NCBI RefSeq assembly: GCF_007018905.1
Contig: NZ_CP041402.1
Span: forward strand, 1,042,001 to 1,106,000
Origin: Tardiphaga sp. vice304
GTDB taxonomy: Bacteria > Pseudomonadota > Alphaproteobacteria > Rhizobiales > Xanthobacteraceae
Direction of reading: 5' to 3'
Length of the DNA: 64,000 nucleotides
In this document: positions 20,583 through 29,851 of the stretch, in pieces
Numbering within the stretch: position 1 is the first letter of the stretch
How the letters are laid out: each line of letters starts with the position of its first letter
Made by a program: the position numbers and the translations under genes
The notes under the pieces: generated by a model
What the model saw: the letters and a program-made list of their open reading frames with translations, nothing else
The model's database searches: none
Told to the model about the DNA's origin: nothing

Positions 20583-23237
20583 ATGGCTGAACTCGGCTTT
20601 ACGACAGCGTCAGTTGACGTGACCAACTGCGACCGGGAGCCGATACACATCCCGGGCGCGATCCTGCCGCACGGCGCCATGCTGGTGCTGGACGCGGACA
20701 CGCTGGAAATAATTCAGGCGGCCGGCGACACGTCCCGCCTACTGGGCGTTCCCCTTGGGGAGTTGCTCGGACAGTCGGCGGCTACGCTGTTCCGCCCCGA
20801 CCAGATCGAGAACCTGCGAGGGCTGGCGGCCGCACTCGATCTCGCAAAGCCACGCCACCTCCTTGATCCGCAGATGCGCGTGATTACCGGTCTACCGCTC
20901 GACGCGAGCCTGCATCGCAGCGCCGGGTCGCTTGTACTCGAGTTCGAGGCCGCCCATCCCAGCGACCGGTTCGCGGCAGACCCGCTCGCCGGCGTTGAGG
21001 AAATGGTTCGCGGGTTCGATGAGTCGTCCTCGCTCAAGGCGTTGTGCCAGCTTGCCGCCGACCGGGTGCGGGACGTCGCTCGCTACGACCGCGTTCTGGT
21101 CTACCGGTTCATGCACGATGACTCGGGATGGGTCATCGCCGAGAGTATGGAGCCGCATCTCGAACCATTCCTGGGCCTCCACTACCCGGCCGCCGACATC
21201 CCCCAGCAGGCCCGAGCCCTGTATGTGAAGAACTGGCTGCGGCTGATCACCCAGGTCGACTATGACTCGGCGCCCTTGATCCCCGTGGTCAATCCACGCA
21301 CGGGGGAGCCGCTGGACATGAGCCAGGCGATCCTGCGCGATGTGTCGCCTATCCATCGTCAATACCTCCGGAACATGGGCATCGACGCCTCAATGTCGAT
21401 ATCGATCATTCGCGGTGACAAGCTCTGGGGGCTCATTGCCTGCCACCACTACAGTCCGCGCATCCTGCCACGGCACTTGCGCGCCATATGCGAGCTGTTT
21501 GGCTCCATGTTTTCGCTCCAGCTCGAGGTTCGCGAGAAGGGAGAGCAGTTCGGTGAACGGTTGGCGAGCCGCATGATACTGCAGAACCTCATGCTCAACC
21601 TGGCCAGCGCAGACGATTACGCGGTCGGATTAACGAGGGAATCACCCAACCTGCTCGACTACATTCATTGCGGCCTGCTCTCCGCCGACGGAACGCGCCA
21701 GGGGGGCGTCGCGGTAAGCGTCAAAGGACAATTAACGTTTCTGGGAACGACACCCAGTCAGGCTCAAATCCTGTCCCTTGTGGACTGGTTGAATCCCTAT
21801 GTCTCGAAGAATGACGGCGTGTTCTCGACCGATTGCCTGAGCGAGCTCTGGCCGCCTGCGAGTGCCTTCGCGGATGTCGCCTCTGGCGTGCTGGTTATCT
21901 CGGTGACAGAGGAACTGTCCGACTTCATCATCTGGTTCCGACCGGAACTCGTTGGCACATCCGAATGGGCCGGCGAGCCGACGAAGCTGGTCGAGAGTGG
22001 CCCCAACGGCGACCAGCTTCGTCCGCGCAAGTCCTTCGAGGTCTGGAAGGAAACGGTTTGCGGACATTGCCTTCCATGGACGCCCGCCGATCTCGATGCG
22101 GCGTTCGATCTGCGGGTCTCCTTGCTCCACGTGGTCTTGCGCCGGATCAACACGGCTGCGCTGGTACGCAAGCGGGCGGCTGAACGCGACAAAGTCCTAA
22201 TGGCCGAACTAGACCATCGCGTGAAGAACACTATCGCCAACATCCAGGCCCTCGTTATCCAATCGAGTCGCAACGCAGAATCGTTGACAGGCTTCGTCAA
22301 AGGATTAGAGGGCCGCATCCTGGCGATGGCCAAGGCCCACAGCCTGCTTTCCGAGAGTCGCTGGGAGGGCGTGTCGATCGCCAGGCTGCTTCGCGAGGAG
22401 CTTAATCACTATGCCACTAGACATCGGGCGGTGAGCTTTGACGGGGTCGACATCGTACTGACGCCGAAGTCGGCGCTGTCGCTGTCGCTGGCGGTTCATG
22501 AGCTGGCGACCAACGCGGCCAAATACGGCGCGTTCACCGAAACCTACGGACATGTGGCGGTGGACTGGCGGCGGGCCAACGACGGTAGTGTCGAATTGTC
22601 CTGGACCGAGACGGGAGGACCGCTCGTCGAGCAGCCCAAGCGTCGCGGCTTCGGCACGACGCTCATCGAACGTGCGCTGGCGATGGAAACCGGCGGCCAT
22701 TCGATTGTGCAGTACCTGCGCGGCGGCGTCGTCTGCAATATCTTGCTGCCTGCATCGTCAGTTTCTGAATCCGATGCGAACGTAGTAGATGGCGCGAGTG
22801 TACAAGCGCAACGCGTCCAGATGGCGGAAGTGCCGGCTGCGTCACCTCCGGAAATCTTCCGGATCCTTGTGGTCGAGGATTCGTTTCTTCTGATCATGAC
22901 GATCCAAGCCATGCTCGACGACCTTGGCTGGGTGGCGGTCGGACCGGCGACACGGAAGGCCGAGGCGATCGCGCTGGCGCAGTTGGAGACGTTCGACGCA
23001 GCCCTCCTTGACGTTAATCTTGACGGTGAGACATCTTGGGACGTTGCAGCGATCCTGATGAGCCGCGGCATTCCGTTCGTGTTCGGCACCGCATATGACG
23101 TGTCCAGCGTGCTGCCCGACCACCTCGCGGGAAGTGCTGTCATAGCCAAGCCTTACGTCATTAGGGATGTCGAACAACGACTTAGGGAAGTGATAGCTAT
23201 CAAAAGACGCCTGACAACCGCAGTTTGTTTGGCTTAA
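20583..23237 (+). CDS. bphP: Bacteriophytochrome hybrid kinase (PAS-GAF-PHY-HWE-REC)
   Basis: An 884-residue red/far-red photoreceptor kinase. Cys16 in VTNCDREPIHIPG is in place to bind biliverdin. The GAF domain has YPAADIPQQAR (a PASDIP variant) and the chromophore His region in CHHYSPR. The PHY tongue carries PRKSFEVW. The kinase is HWE/HisKA_2 type (ELDHRVKNTIANIQALV; N-box HELATNAAKYGAF). A C-terminal receiver has VVEDSF, phospho-Asp in ALLDVNLDGE and Lys in IAKPY. No heme oxygenase gene (bphO) lies nearby, so biliverdin must be made elsewhere. The start ATG 20583 lacks a strong ribosome site. The gene is flanked by an IS5 copy 272 bp upstream and a palindrome 40 bp downstream. Confidence 0.93.
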   Translation: MAELGFTTASVDVTNCDREPIHIPGAILPHGAMLVLDADTLEIIQAAGDTSRLLGVPLGELLGQSAATLFRPDQIENLRGLAAALDLAKPRHLLDPQMRVITGLPLDASLHRSAGSLVLEFEAAHPSDRFAADPLAGVEEMVRGFDESSSLKALCQLAADRVRDVARYDRVLVYRFMHDDSGWVIAESMEPHLEPFLGLHYPAADIPQQARALYVKNWLRLITQVDYDSAPLIPVVNPRTGEPLDMSQAILRDVSPIHRQYLRNMGIDASMSISIIRGDKLWGLIACHHYSPRILPRHLRAICELFGSMFSLQLEVREKGEQFGERLASRMILQNLMLNLASADDYAVGLTRESPNLLDYIHCGLLSADGTRQGGVAVSVKGQLTFLGTTPSQAQILSLVDWLNPYVSKNDGVFSTDCLSELWPPASAFADVASGVLVISVTEELSDFIIWFRPELVGTSEWAGEPTKLVESGPNGDQLRPRKSFEVWKETVCGHCLPWTPADLDAAFDLRVSLLHVVLRRINTAALVRKRAAERDKVLMAELDHRVKNTIANIQALVIQSSRNAESLTGFVKGLEGRILAMAKAHSLLSESRWEGVSIARLLREELNHYATRHRAVSFDGVDIVLTPKSALSLSLAVHELATNAAKYGAFTETYGHVAVDWRRANDGSVELSWTETGGPLVEQPKRRGFGTTLIERALAMETGGHSIVQYLRGGVVCNILLPASSVSESDANVVDGASVQAQRVQMAEVPAASPPEIFRILVVEDSFLLIMTIQAMLDDLGWVAVGPATRKAEAIALAQLETFDAALLDVNLDGETSWDVAAILMSRGIPFVFGTAYDVSSVLPDHLAGSAVIAKPYVIRDVEQRLREVIAIKRRLTTAVCLA

Positions 23238-23276
23238 CCCGCAGACCGCACCAAGTCGATGCTGCCCTAATTATAA

Positions 23277-23316
23277 CGCGACAACCAAGATGAGAATCCT
23301 CATCTTGGTTGTCGCG
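23277..23316. repeat. 18-bp perfect inverted repeat after bphP, made of the IS21-B end motif
   Basis: CGCGACAACCAAGATGAG and its exact complement flank a 4-nt loop (AATC). The arm equals the IS21-B terminal repeat with two changes. It begins 40 bases after the bphP stop and could end its transcript although no T-tract follows. Confidence 0.85.
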
Positions 23317-23387
23317 CGGCACCATTCACGAGATTTTCAGTCTGCTGAAAACTGAATTTTGCAACCCTTCGATTCCTCCGTAACCCT

Positions 23388-23618
23388 CGATGATAATGGC
23401 ACTCGATGCTCGCGTCCCGCTTTCATTCGCACTCCCGGCACAATCCAAATCCTCTGGTTCAAATCTATTTCAGACCATTTGGCGCCGATGACCTCGCCAG
23501 TTCGGGCGGCGGTCAAGATCGCAAATTCAAGCGCCTGAGCTGAAGCTCCGTCTTGCAAGCGAAGTGCATTCATGAATGATGCTAGCTCCGCAAATGGTAG
23601 AGCTGCATGATGCTTAAC
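23388..23618 (-). pseudogene. Tyrosine-recombinase (phage/island integrase) fragment
   Basis: About 77 residues of a P4-type integrase catalytic domain: HHAALPFAELASFMNAL, ALEFAILTAARTGEVIGAKW (with the first catalytic Arg) and IDLNQRIWIVPG to KAGREHRVPLSS. The N-terminal domains and the HxxR...Tyr half are absent. It is a relic of an integrated element and joins directly to the FdhF-like fragment. Confidence 0.8.
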
Positions 23619-23619
23619 G

Positions 23620-24068
23620 CGCTGACCGCTGCTCCTGCACGTTCGAGTGGCCGCGCACCGGCGAAATCCCGGCGCCTTCGCGTCCGATGTTGCCTCGGAG
23701 CAGCAGCAGGTTGCCGAACATCGTGATGTTCTGGAAGCCACGGACGTGCTGGGTCAGACCCATGCCGTAGATCCCAATGACCCGCTCGGCTTTGACATAG
23801 ACTAGGCGGCGCGTTCAATGTCCTGACGAGACAGCCCCGACGCCACTTCGATCTCTTCCCAGGACGTGTCTCGCACTTTGGCCTCGAATTCAGCGAGGCC
23901 GTCGGTGTGCTGCGCGATGAACGCAACATCCAGCACGCATTTGCCAAGCTGTTGGGCCGCGTCGTTGGCGGCGAACACGTGCTTGCACCTGCCGAGCAGC
24001 ACGGCGATATCGCCGCCGACCTTGACCTGACGGTAAAGTCCGCACGCTTTTGGTGCTGGTCTGACCAA
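23620..24068 (-). pseudogene. FdhF/YdeP-type molybdopterin oxidoreductase fragment
   Basis: The piece VKVGGDIAVLLGRCKHVF to [21 protein letters not shown] ends at a stop at 23802. In the next frame the match goes on with [20 protein letters not shown], then [20 protein letters not shown] and [10 protein letters not shown]. This is the middle of an oxidoreductase alpha (molybdopterin) subunit. Both ends are missing and there is one frameshift. Confidence 0.7.
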
Positions 24069-24163
24069 TCCGTAGTAGCTTAGATTAAAATGACTCGCTT
24101 TTCTGGATGTGAGTCCTACGATGAGTAATCATCGACCGGAACCCGGCATTTATCGGTGACTGA

Positions 24164-25098
24164 GAGCCGGACTGAAAAAGAAGCTGAGTGATTTCAGCCA
24201 GTTGTGATTCCTTCGGATTTGCGAAGATTCGAGGGAGAGCACGATGGTCTGGACTGAAATCACTCGTCGACATTATAGACGCGAGGGCTTGCGGTATGAA
24301 AGCGATACGACGGATGCAGAGTGGTTTGTGATGGAGCCGCTTCTGCCGCCCGCTTCAGCGCTCGGGCGTCCACGTGCAACAGACATGCGAACGGTGATAG
24401 ATGCGATCCTCTACATTGCGTCCACCGGTTGCCAATGGCGGCAGTTGCCCAAGGACTTCCCACCCTACTCGACGGTGCAGGGCTATTTCTACGCGTGGTC
24501 GCGTGGTGGAATTTTTGCCTCGCTGAACTACACGCTTGTCATGGCGGCACGCGAGGCTGCTGGCAGAGAGGCGAGCCCGACGGCCGGAGTGATTGACAGC
24601 CAGTCGGTGAAAACCACGGAAAGCGGCGGCCCACGGGGCTTTGACGCAGGCAAGAAGATCAAGGGCCGCAAGCGCCACATCGTCACCGACACCCAAGGCA
24701 ATCTGGTCGGGCTCGTCGTGCACGAAGCCAGCATTCAAGATCGCGATGGCGCCCCGTGTGTCCTTGCTTCGATCCGCTCGCGCTATCCTTGGCTGCGCCA
24801 TATCTTTGCCGATGGTGGCTATGCCGGAGATAAATTGCGCAAGGCGTTGAAGCGCATCGGCGAATGGACGGTAGAAATCATCAAACGTTCCGACACCGCG
24901 CAGGGCTTCGAAGTTCTTCCCCGCAGATGGGTCGTCGAACGTACTTTCTCGTGGCTCGGTCGCTGTCGCAGACTGGCAAAGGATTTCGAAGCGACAATCG
25001 CCAGCGCCGTTGCCTGGGCGCTCGTAGCTCACATTCGCATCCTTACAAGACGACTCGTAAGAGCTTGACATCAAACATAATCATTATGAGTCGGACTC
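24164..25098 (+). mobile_element. IS5-family element (copy 3, diverged)
   Basis: 935 bp with ends GAGCCGGACTGAAAAAG and ATGAGTCGGACTC. It is clearly related to the copy at 19376 but differs at many positions. Flanking bases (CTGA and TTAG) do not form an exact duplication. Confidence 0.9.
24244..25068 (+). CDS. IS5-family transposase (copy 3)
   Basis: 274 residues, with the same domain order and catalytic residues as copy 2 (GVIDSQSVKTTESGG, IFADGGYAGDK, RRWVVERTFSWLG). About 20-25 residues differ, mainly in the C-terminal third (EWTVEIIKRSDTAQGFEV). Full length and probably functional. Confidence 0.95.
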   Translation: MVWTEITRRHYRREGLRYESDTTDAEWFVMEPLLPPASALGRPRATDMRTVIDAILYIASTGCQWRQLPKDFPPYSTVQGYFYAWSRGGIFASLNYTLVMAAREAAGREASPTAGVIDSQSVKTTESGGPRGFDAGKKIKGRKRHIVTDTQGNLVGLVVHEASIQDRDGAPCVLASIRSRYPWLRHIFADGGYAGDKLRKALKRIGEWTVEIIKRSDTAQGFEVLPRRWVVERTFSWLGRCRRLAKDFEATIASAVAWALVAHIRILTRRLVRA

Positions 25099-25120
25099 TT
25101 AGAGAAAATGGCATCATTGA

Positions 25121-25270
25121 CTATCGACGTGGCCGCGTCCGAACTTTGAAGTTGAAGTAGGTCGCCGCGCTGATCCCTGCCTTCCGGCAGATGTCCGCCA
25201 TCGGCATGCCATCAGCGCCCTGTTTCAAAATGAACGCCTTCTGGGCCTCCGAAAACTTCGATGCCTTCAT
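25121..25270 (-). pseudogene. IS3-family orfA fragment
   Basis: 49 codons starting MKASKFSEAQKAFILKQ, then GMPMADICRKAGISAATYFN, the helix-turn-helix of an IS3 orfA. A GGAGCGGAG ribosome site precedes it. The frame leaves the family after KVRTRP at the edge of the IS5 copy, and no orfB follows. Confidence 0.75.
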
Positions 25271-25435
25271 CGTTCTCCGCTCCTTGAGCGGACAAGTCTT
25301 GCATCACATGGATATTAAAAGTGCCCATCTAGACGACACTCGCCTTGCCTCCGGTTAGTCCTTTCATAACATCTGATGGGCGAACGACGGCGTTCGGCGA
25401 CGGCTGTATTTCGATTGCAGGTTGCTGACAGTTCA

Positions 25436-25580
25436 GGGGGGTATCAAAATTTGCGCCGGGAGGGGCTCGGACCAGTTAGGGTGATCCGCACGTAAAAATT
25501 GCTTTTTAATTAGAAAAGCCTATTTGCCGGGTGGAATCCGTGACTGACCATTCAGCGTAACTAATACAAAAAAAGCCACC
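25436..25580 (+). repeat. Dispersed repeat, long form B (copy R7)
   Basis: Six G, TATCAAAATTTGCGCCGGG, the core CTCGGACCAGTTAGGGTGAT, AGAAAAGCCTATTTGCC, GGAATCCG, ACTAATAC and AAAAAGCCACC. It is the most diverged B copy and the last in the window. Confidence 0.82.
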
Positions 25581-25737
25581 TAGCCTTTTGGCATGCCGTC
25601 GATCGCACTCTCCTTTTAGCGAAAGGCAGCCACCGGGCAAGTTGCAATTGGATTACGATCCTAACATCGACGGCATCGGTCCCTACATTTTTTTGGATGG
25701 CATCCAAGAGGTCGGCATCGCGTGGATGCTAGGCGGC

Positions 25738-27291
25738 TCAGCCCGCCGCCGCCGTGATACGGTCGCCGGCCGACCTCGCGCTCAGGCCGGCAGATCCCTG
25801 ACCCGGGGCTGGTGTGAGCGGGCGGGCTGACCGGCACTGGTTGCGACCTGCATCCTTGGCATTGTAAAGCGCTGCATCAGTTGCTGCGATCAACTCCGCC
25901 GGCTGCCAATTGGAAGCCGGCACGACCGCAGCAATGCCGATACTGACGGTGATATGGGCTCCGTCGAGGGAGATGGCCTGGACCGCGCTTCTGATCCGTT
26001 CCGCCACCATCTGCGCACTTTCGATAGTCGCCTCGGGCAGGATGACTGCAAACTCCTCACCGCCATATCGCGCCGCGCAATCAGCCGCGCGCTGCACCTC
26101 GTGACGGATCGTCGTGGCAATTTGCTTGAGCGCCCTGTCGCCACCCTGATGACCGTAGGTGTCGTTGAAAATCTTGAAATAATCAACGTCGATGAGCAGT
26201 AGTGCCAGCGACGTCTTGTTGCGCTGGTTGCGCAGCCACTCGCTTTGCAAGATATCGTCGAACTGTCGGCGGTTGGCGAGGCCGGTGAGGCCATCCGTGA
26301 TTGAGAGCAATGCAAAGCGGTGTTCGTCGGCGCTGCGCTTCCTCATCTCGCGGGCGAGCAGGATGGATGCACCTGCCGCAACAATGGCAAGCACCGCCAT
26401 GGCGCTGAGGATCCAAGCCGCGTCGGACTGCCAAGGGTCATAGATGCTGGCTAGAGACTTGCCGAGCAGCGTCACCAGCGGCCCGCCACCGTCGCGCCAC
26501 ACGAACTGCCGGGGAACTCCGTCGACCGCACCGGGAGCTTCCAGCCAGCCTGTTTGCTCGCTGCGGATGCGCTCGACGCCGACGACGCCGCGCAAGTCCC
26601 GGCCAACCATGGCGATGTCGAACGGGCTGCGCATCACCACGAACCCATCCCTATGGATGAGCGTCAACGAGTCTTCCGGGCCTAGTTTTACGCGGCGGAA
26701 CAGGTCGTGAAAGTAGCTGAGCCGGATCGACCCGACGACGACGCCGCCGAATGCTCCATCGGTTCCGGATATACGACGGCTGAGATAGACCGCCATTTCC
26801 CCTTTGGCATCGGCGGCCGGGTGGCTGACGAAAAGTCCTCCATTCTCGTCTGTACGATGAACCTGGAAATATTCGCGATTGACCGCTCTGTCAGGCGCGG
26901 GCTCCAGTGCGGATGAATCGATCATAAGATGCCCCGCGGCGTTGAACACTTTGAGCGGACCGAAATGTTTCGCGGTGGCTGCCTGGTCGAACAGGATCAG
27001 GTGCCGGATCGCCGGGCTGAGCTCGCCAATTTCCGGTATCATGATGTTGGTCACTACGGCGCGCAACGAGATATCGTAGACGTCGATATTCCGCCTGATA
27101 TCTGCATCTAGGGTGGAGGCGAGATTCTCGCTGCTCTGGCGCGCCAGCTCCCATGCGGCCTTCCGCATATGCAGCAGTACATTCACGGAGATGGCAGAAA
27201 AGCCGACGACGACGGCGAGCATCGCTGTGACGATGAGGGTGGTTGTCCCGCGCCGGGGCGCGGACTTTTGGGTTTTGGCTAAAGGAAACAT
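25738..27291 (-). CDS. Membrane diguanylate cyclase with extracytoplasmic sensor
   Basis: 517 residues. TM1 lies at about 20-42 (LIVTAMLAVVVGFSAISVNV), then a periplasmic Cache-type domain of about 240 residues, TM2 at about 292-315 (AWILSAMAVLAIVAAGASIL), and a GGDEF domain at about 330-490. The active site is GGEEF, and an RxxD inhibitory site (RAAD) lies five residues before it, so product inhibition by c-di-GMP is expected. It likely makes c-di-GMP in response to an outside ligand. The last 30 residues are low complexity. Confidence 0.92.
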   Translation of the reverse strand: MFPLAKTQKSAPRRGTTTLIVTAMLAVVVGFSAISVNVLLHMRKAAWELARQSSENLASTLDADIRRNIDVYDISLRAVVTNIMIPEIGELSPAIRHLILFDQAATAKHFGPLKVFNAAGHLMIDSSALEPAPDRAVNREYFQVHRTDENGGLFVSHPAADAKGEMAVYLSRRISGTDGAFGGVVVGSIRLSYFHDLFRRVKLGPEDSLTLIHRDGFVVMRSPFDIAMVGRDLRGVVGVERIRSEQTGWLEAPGAVDGVPRQFVWRDGGGPLVTLLGKSLASIYDPWQSDAAWILSAMAVLAIVAAGASILLAREMRKRSADEHRFALLSITDGLTGLANRRQFDDILQSEWLRNQRNKTSLALLLIDVDYFKIFNDTYGHQGGDRALKQIATTIRHEVQRAADCAARYGGEEFAVILPEATIESAQMVAERIRSAVQAISLDGAHITVSIGIAAVVPASNWQPAELIAATDAALYNAKDAGRNQCRSARPLTPAPGQGSAGLSARSAGDRITAAAG

Positions 27292-27408
27292 TGCCGAGGG
27301 AACTTTTCTTTAATGCAGAGCGATCAAATAAGGATCTGATCCGCAGAGTGCCGGATTGAATAAAATATTGCCTGCCTTTTCGTTTACGTACAATTACGGA
27401 TCGACACC

Positions 27409-27434
27409 TGTGCTGTCATAAACAAGACAGCACA
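27409..27434. repeat. 9-bp perfect inverted repeat upstream of the GGDEF gene
   Basis: TGTGCTGTC and GACAGCACA are separated by 8 nt, about 118 bp upstream of the cyclase start. It could be an operator or a hairpin. No T-tract is seen. Confidence 0.4.
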
Positions 27435-27481
27435 ATCGGGCTCCGACAGGAAAAGGCCAATGGAGGCCGTTGCGGTGCTCT

Positions 27482-27787
27482 ATAAGCGTCGTCCTGGCCC
27501 CACCTTCCGGTTGACGTGCTGATCTGCGATGTTGTGATTCGTTCGAACCGAAAGGCTTAGAATGGACACAGTAGATAGTGCTATCACCAAGCCGGTTCGG
27601 CGGCTGGAGGTGTTCACCGGTGCGGGACGCCAGCAGACACGGAGCGGCGAGGACAAGGTGCGGGTCGTCGCGGAGATCGAAGCCAGTGGCGACTCTGTTT
27701 CTGGAGTGGCACGGCGGCACGGATTGTCGCCGCAGCAATTATTTGGCTGGCGCCGGCGAGTCAGGGAAGAACGTCAAGCCGAAAAAG
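27482..27787 (+). pseudogene. IS66-family left end with truncated tnpA
   Basis: The start ATAAGCGTCGTCCTGGCCCC resembles an IS66 terminal repeat. The ATG at 27562 begins a tnpA whose helix-turn-helix (VVAEIEASGDSVSGVARRHG, LSPQQLFGWRR) is typical. The frame is cut after about 75 codons, next to the end of the response regulator gene. tnpB and tnpC are missing. Confidence 0.8.
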
Positions 27788-27790
27788 ATA

Positions 27791-28165
27791 TCATGCCTCG
27801 ACCTTGAGCAGCTTGTCGACCGCGGCAAGCAATTCGGAATTGTCGAACGGTTTTGCCAGTGTCGCGTCGGCCTTTTTACGTGCCAGCATGAAAGCATCAT
27901 CGGAGGAGACTTGGCTTCCGCCGCCGGAGATCGCCAGCACCCTCGGCCGTTTCGGCTGCTGTTCCAGGAACAGGATCACTTCCATGCCATCATGGTTCGG
28001 CATCAGCATGTCGGTTATCACGAGATCAAATTGATCGCTCTTGAGCAGCTGCAGACCGATGCCACCGTCATCGGCTTCGGTGACTTTATGCCCGGCGCGC
28101 TTCAATACGGCTGAGACCGTGCGGCGCACGCCCGCCATGTCGTCGATCAAAAGAATTTTAGCCAT
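27791..28165 (-). CDS. Single-domain response regulator (CheY-like)
   Basis: A 124-residue receiver. The acidic pair is in LLIDDMAG, phospho-Asp in VITDMLMPN, Ser in LAISGGG and Lys in LAKPFD. It starts 12 bases after the stop of the histidine kinase and has AAGGAAA upstream, so it is the third gene of a chemoreceptor-kinase-receiver operon. It probably receives the phosphate from that kinase. Confidence 0.92.
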   Translation of the reverse strand: MAKILLIDDMAGVRRTVSAVLKRAGHKVTEADDGGIGLQLLKSDQFDLVITDMLMPNHDGMEVILFLEQQPKRPRVLAISGGGSQVSSDDAFMLARKKADATLAKPFDNSELLAAVDKLLKVEA

Positions 28166-28177
28166 GGCTTTTCCTTT

Positions 28178-29851
28178 TCAGTGGGTACCGGTGATGGGGA
28201 TGTAAAGCGTAAAGGTACTGCCGACATCGACAATGCTATCGACCGACAGCGCGCCATTCCAGTCGCGCAGCACCCCGTAAACCAGCGACAGCCCGAGGCC
28301 GGTGCCTTGGCCTATCGGCTTGGTGGTGAAGAATGGTTCCAGAATTCTTGCTTTGGTAATCGCGTCCATGCCACGGCCGGTATCGGAGACTGCGACTCTG
28401 AAATAAGCGCCTGCCTGGACTCCCAACGGCATCACCGAGCCTTCGGCCAGTTCCAGACGATCCGCCGCGATCGCGAGCGTCCCGTTGCCTTCCATGGCAT
28501 GGGCGGCGTTGATTGCGAGATTGGTGAAGACTTCGACCAGCTCGGCTTCGTTGATCGTCGCAAGGCCGCAGACGTCGCTTTGGATAACCATATCCACCCG
28601 AATTCCCGGCGGAAGCAGCTTGCCGACGAACCTGCACGCGCGTTCCAGAACCGCACGAAAATCCAGTTGCAGTCGCTCTGGATTGGACTTGCGGGAAAAC
28701 ATCAAAATCTTGCGTACGATGCTTCGCATCTGTGCGCCACAGTCCAGAATTGTAGTCAGGTTTTCTCGGGTCTCCAACTGCTCGGTCGAACCCTCGACCG
28801 GTTGCGAATCCAGTTCCAGCTGAGCAAGGCCGATGACCGGCTGCAGGAGATTGTTCAGCTCGTGCGCCACCCCGCCGGAAACACGGCCCACCGCCGCGAG
28901 CTTCTCCTGCGCCTGGTCGGCCGCGTCGCGGCTGCGCAATTCCGATTCGGCGCGCCGGCGCTCGGTGCAATCCCGCACAATGGCGCCGGATGCGTTGCGG
29001 CCGTGCATGTCGATCCAATCGGCATGGGAAACTTCGATCGGAAAGCTCGTCCCATCCTTGCGCCACCCGATTCCGGCGTCAGGGCTTGTCGGAATGTCCA
29101 AGTCGATATCCAGGTTCTGCGACATGAGGGTTTTCAGGTTCCGGCCGACGGATTCACCGGGCTCGAACCCGAACATAGCCTCGGCGGCGCGGTTCAGGCT
29201 TGCGATACAGCCATCCGGATCCGCGGTGACCACCGCATTGCCGGTTGCATTCAGCAGGGCTTCCAGCCGCGCACCCTCACCCTGGAGGGTGCGCGTGGCG
29301 CGGCGTCCTTCGGACACTTCCTTGTACATCTCGCCCAGCGCCGCGCGAACTTCCAGCTCATGGATCACCTGTTCGGCGAGCGCCGTTAGAACCGCGGCAT
29401 CGCGCGCAGTCAATTGCCTTGGCGCACGGTCGATCGCGCAGATGGTGCCGAGCGCAAAACCATCGGGCGTCACCAGCGGCGCGCCTGCATAGAACCGAAT
29501 ATGCGGATCACCGGTGACGAGCGCATTGCTGCGAAACCGCGGGTCTTGCGCGGCGTCAGGAACAACCATCACGTTGCTGCCACGAATGGCATGGTCGCAA
29601 AAGGCCAGCGTACGTGGCGTTTCCGGCAGGTTCAATCCATACCTGGATTTGAACCATTGCCGATCCGCGTCGATCAACGAAATGAGCGCGATGGGAACAT
29701 CGAGCAGGAGCGCGGCGAGCTGGACGATACGATCGAAGGCATGCTCCTGTGGCGTATCTAGGATCTGATAACGATCGAGCACAGTACGCCGCTCAATTTC
29801 GGCAGACGCCGCGACCTCGTACTGCGGCTTCGTTTGCGATGCCGCGCTCAT
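28178..29851 (-). CDS. GAF-PAS sensor histidine kinase
   Basis: 557 residues, soluble. A GAF domain at about 25-170 ([33 protein letters not shown]) is followed by PAS at about 200-305 ([16 protein letters not shown]), HisKA with the His in [17 protein letters not shown], and HATPase_c ([13 protein letters not shown]-box, [15 protein letters not shown] and [11 protein letters not shown]). The operon order is chemoreceptor, kinase, receiver. The kinase start overlaps the chemoreceptor stop by 4 bases (ATGA), so translation is coupled. Confidence 0.92.
   Translation of the reverse strand: MSAASQTKPQYEVAASAEIERRTVLDRYQILDTPQEHAFDRIVQLAALLLDVPIALISLIDADRQWFKSRYGLNLPETPRTLAFCDHAIRGSNVMVVPDAAQDPRFRSNALVTGDPHIRFYAGAPLVTPDGFALGTICAIDRAPRQLTARDAAVLTALAEQVIHELEVRAALGEMYKEVSEGRRATRTLQGEGARLEALLNATGNAVVTADPDGCIASLNRAAEAMFGFEPGESVGRNLKTLMSQNLDIDLDIPTSPDAGIGWRKDGTSFPIEVSHADWIDMHGRNASGAIVRDCTERRRAESELRSRDAADQAQEKLAAVGRVSGGVAHELNNLLQPVIGLAQLELDSQPVEGSTEQLETRENLTTILDCGAQMRSIVRKILMFSRKSNPERLQLDFRAVLERACRFVGKLLPPGIRVDMVIQSDVCGLATINEAELVEVFTNLAINAAHAMEGNGTLAIAADRLELAEGSVMPLGVQAGAYFRVAVSDTGRGMDAITKARILEPFFTTKPIGQGTGLGLSLVYGVLRDWNGALSVDSIVDVGSTFTLYIPITGTH

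Noticed and set aside
23337..23356. CAGTCTGCTGAAAAC as an end of IS5-D
   Set aside because: It matches the IS5-D terminal repeat over about 14 bp only, with no second end or transposase nearby; too short to call.
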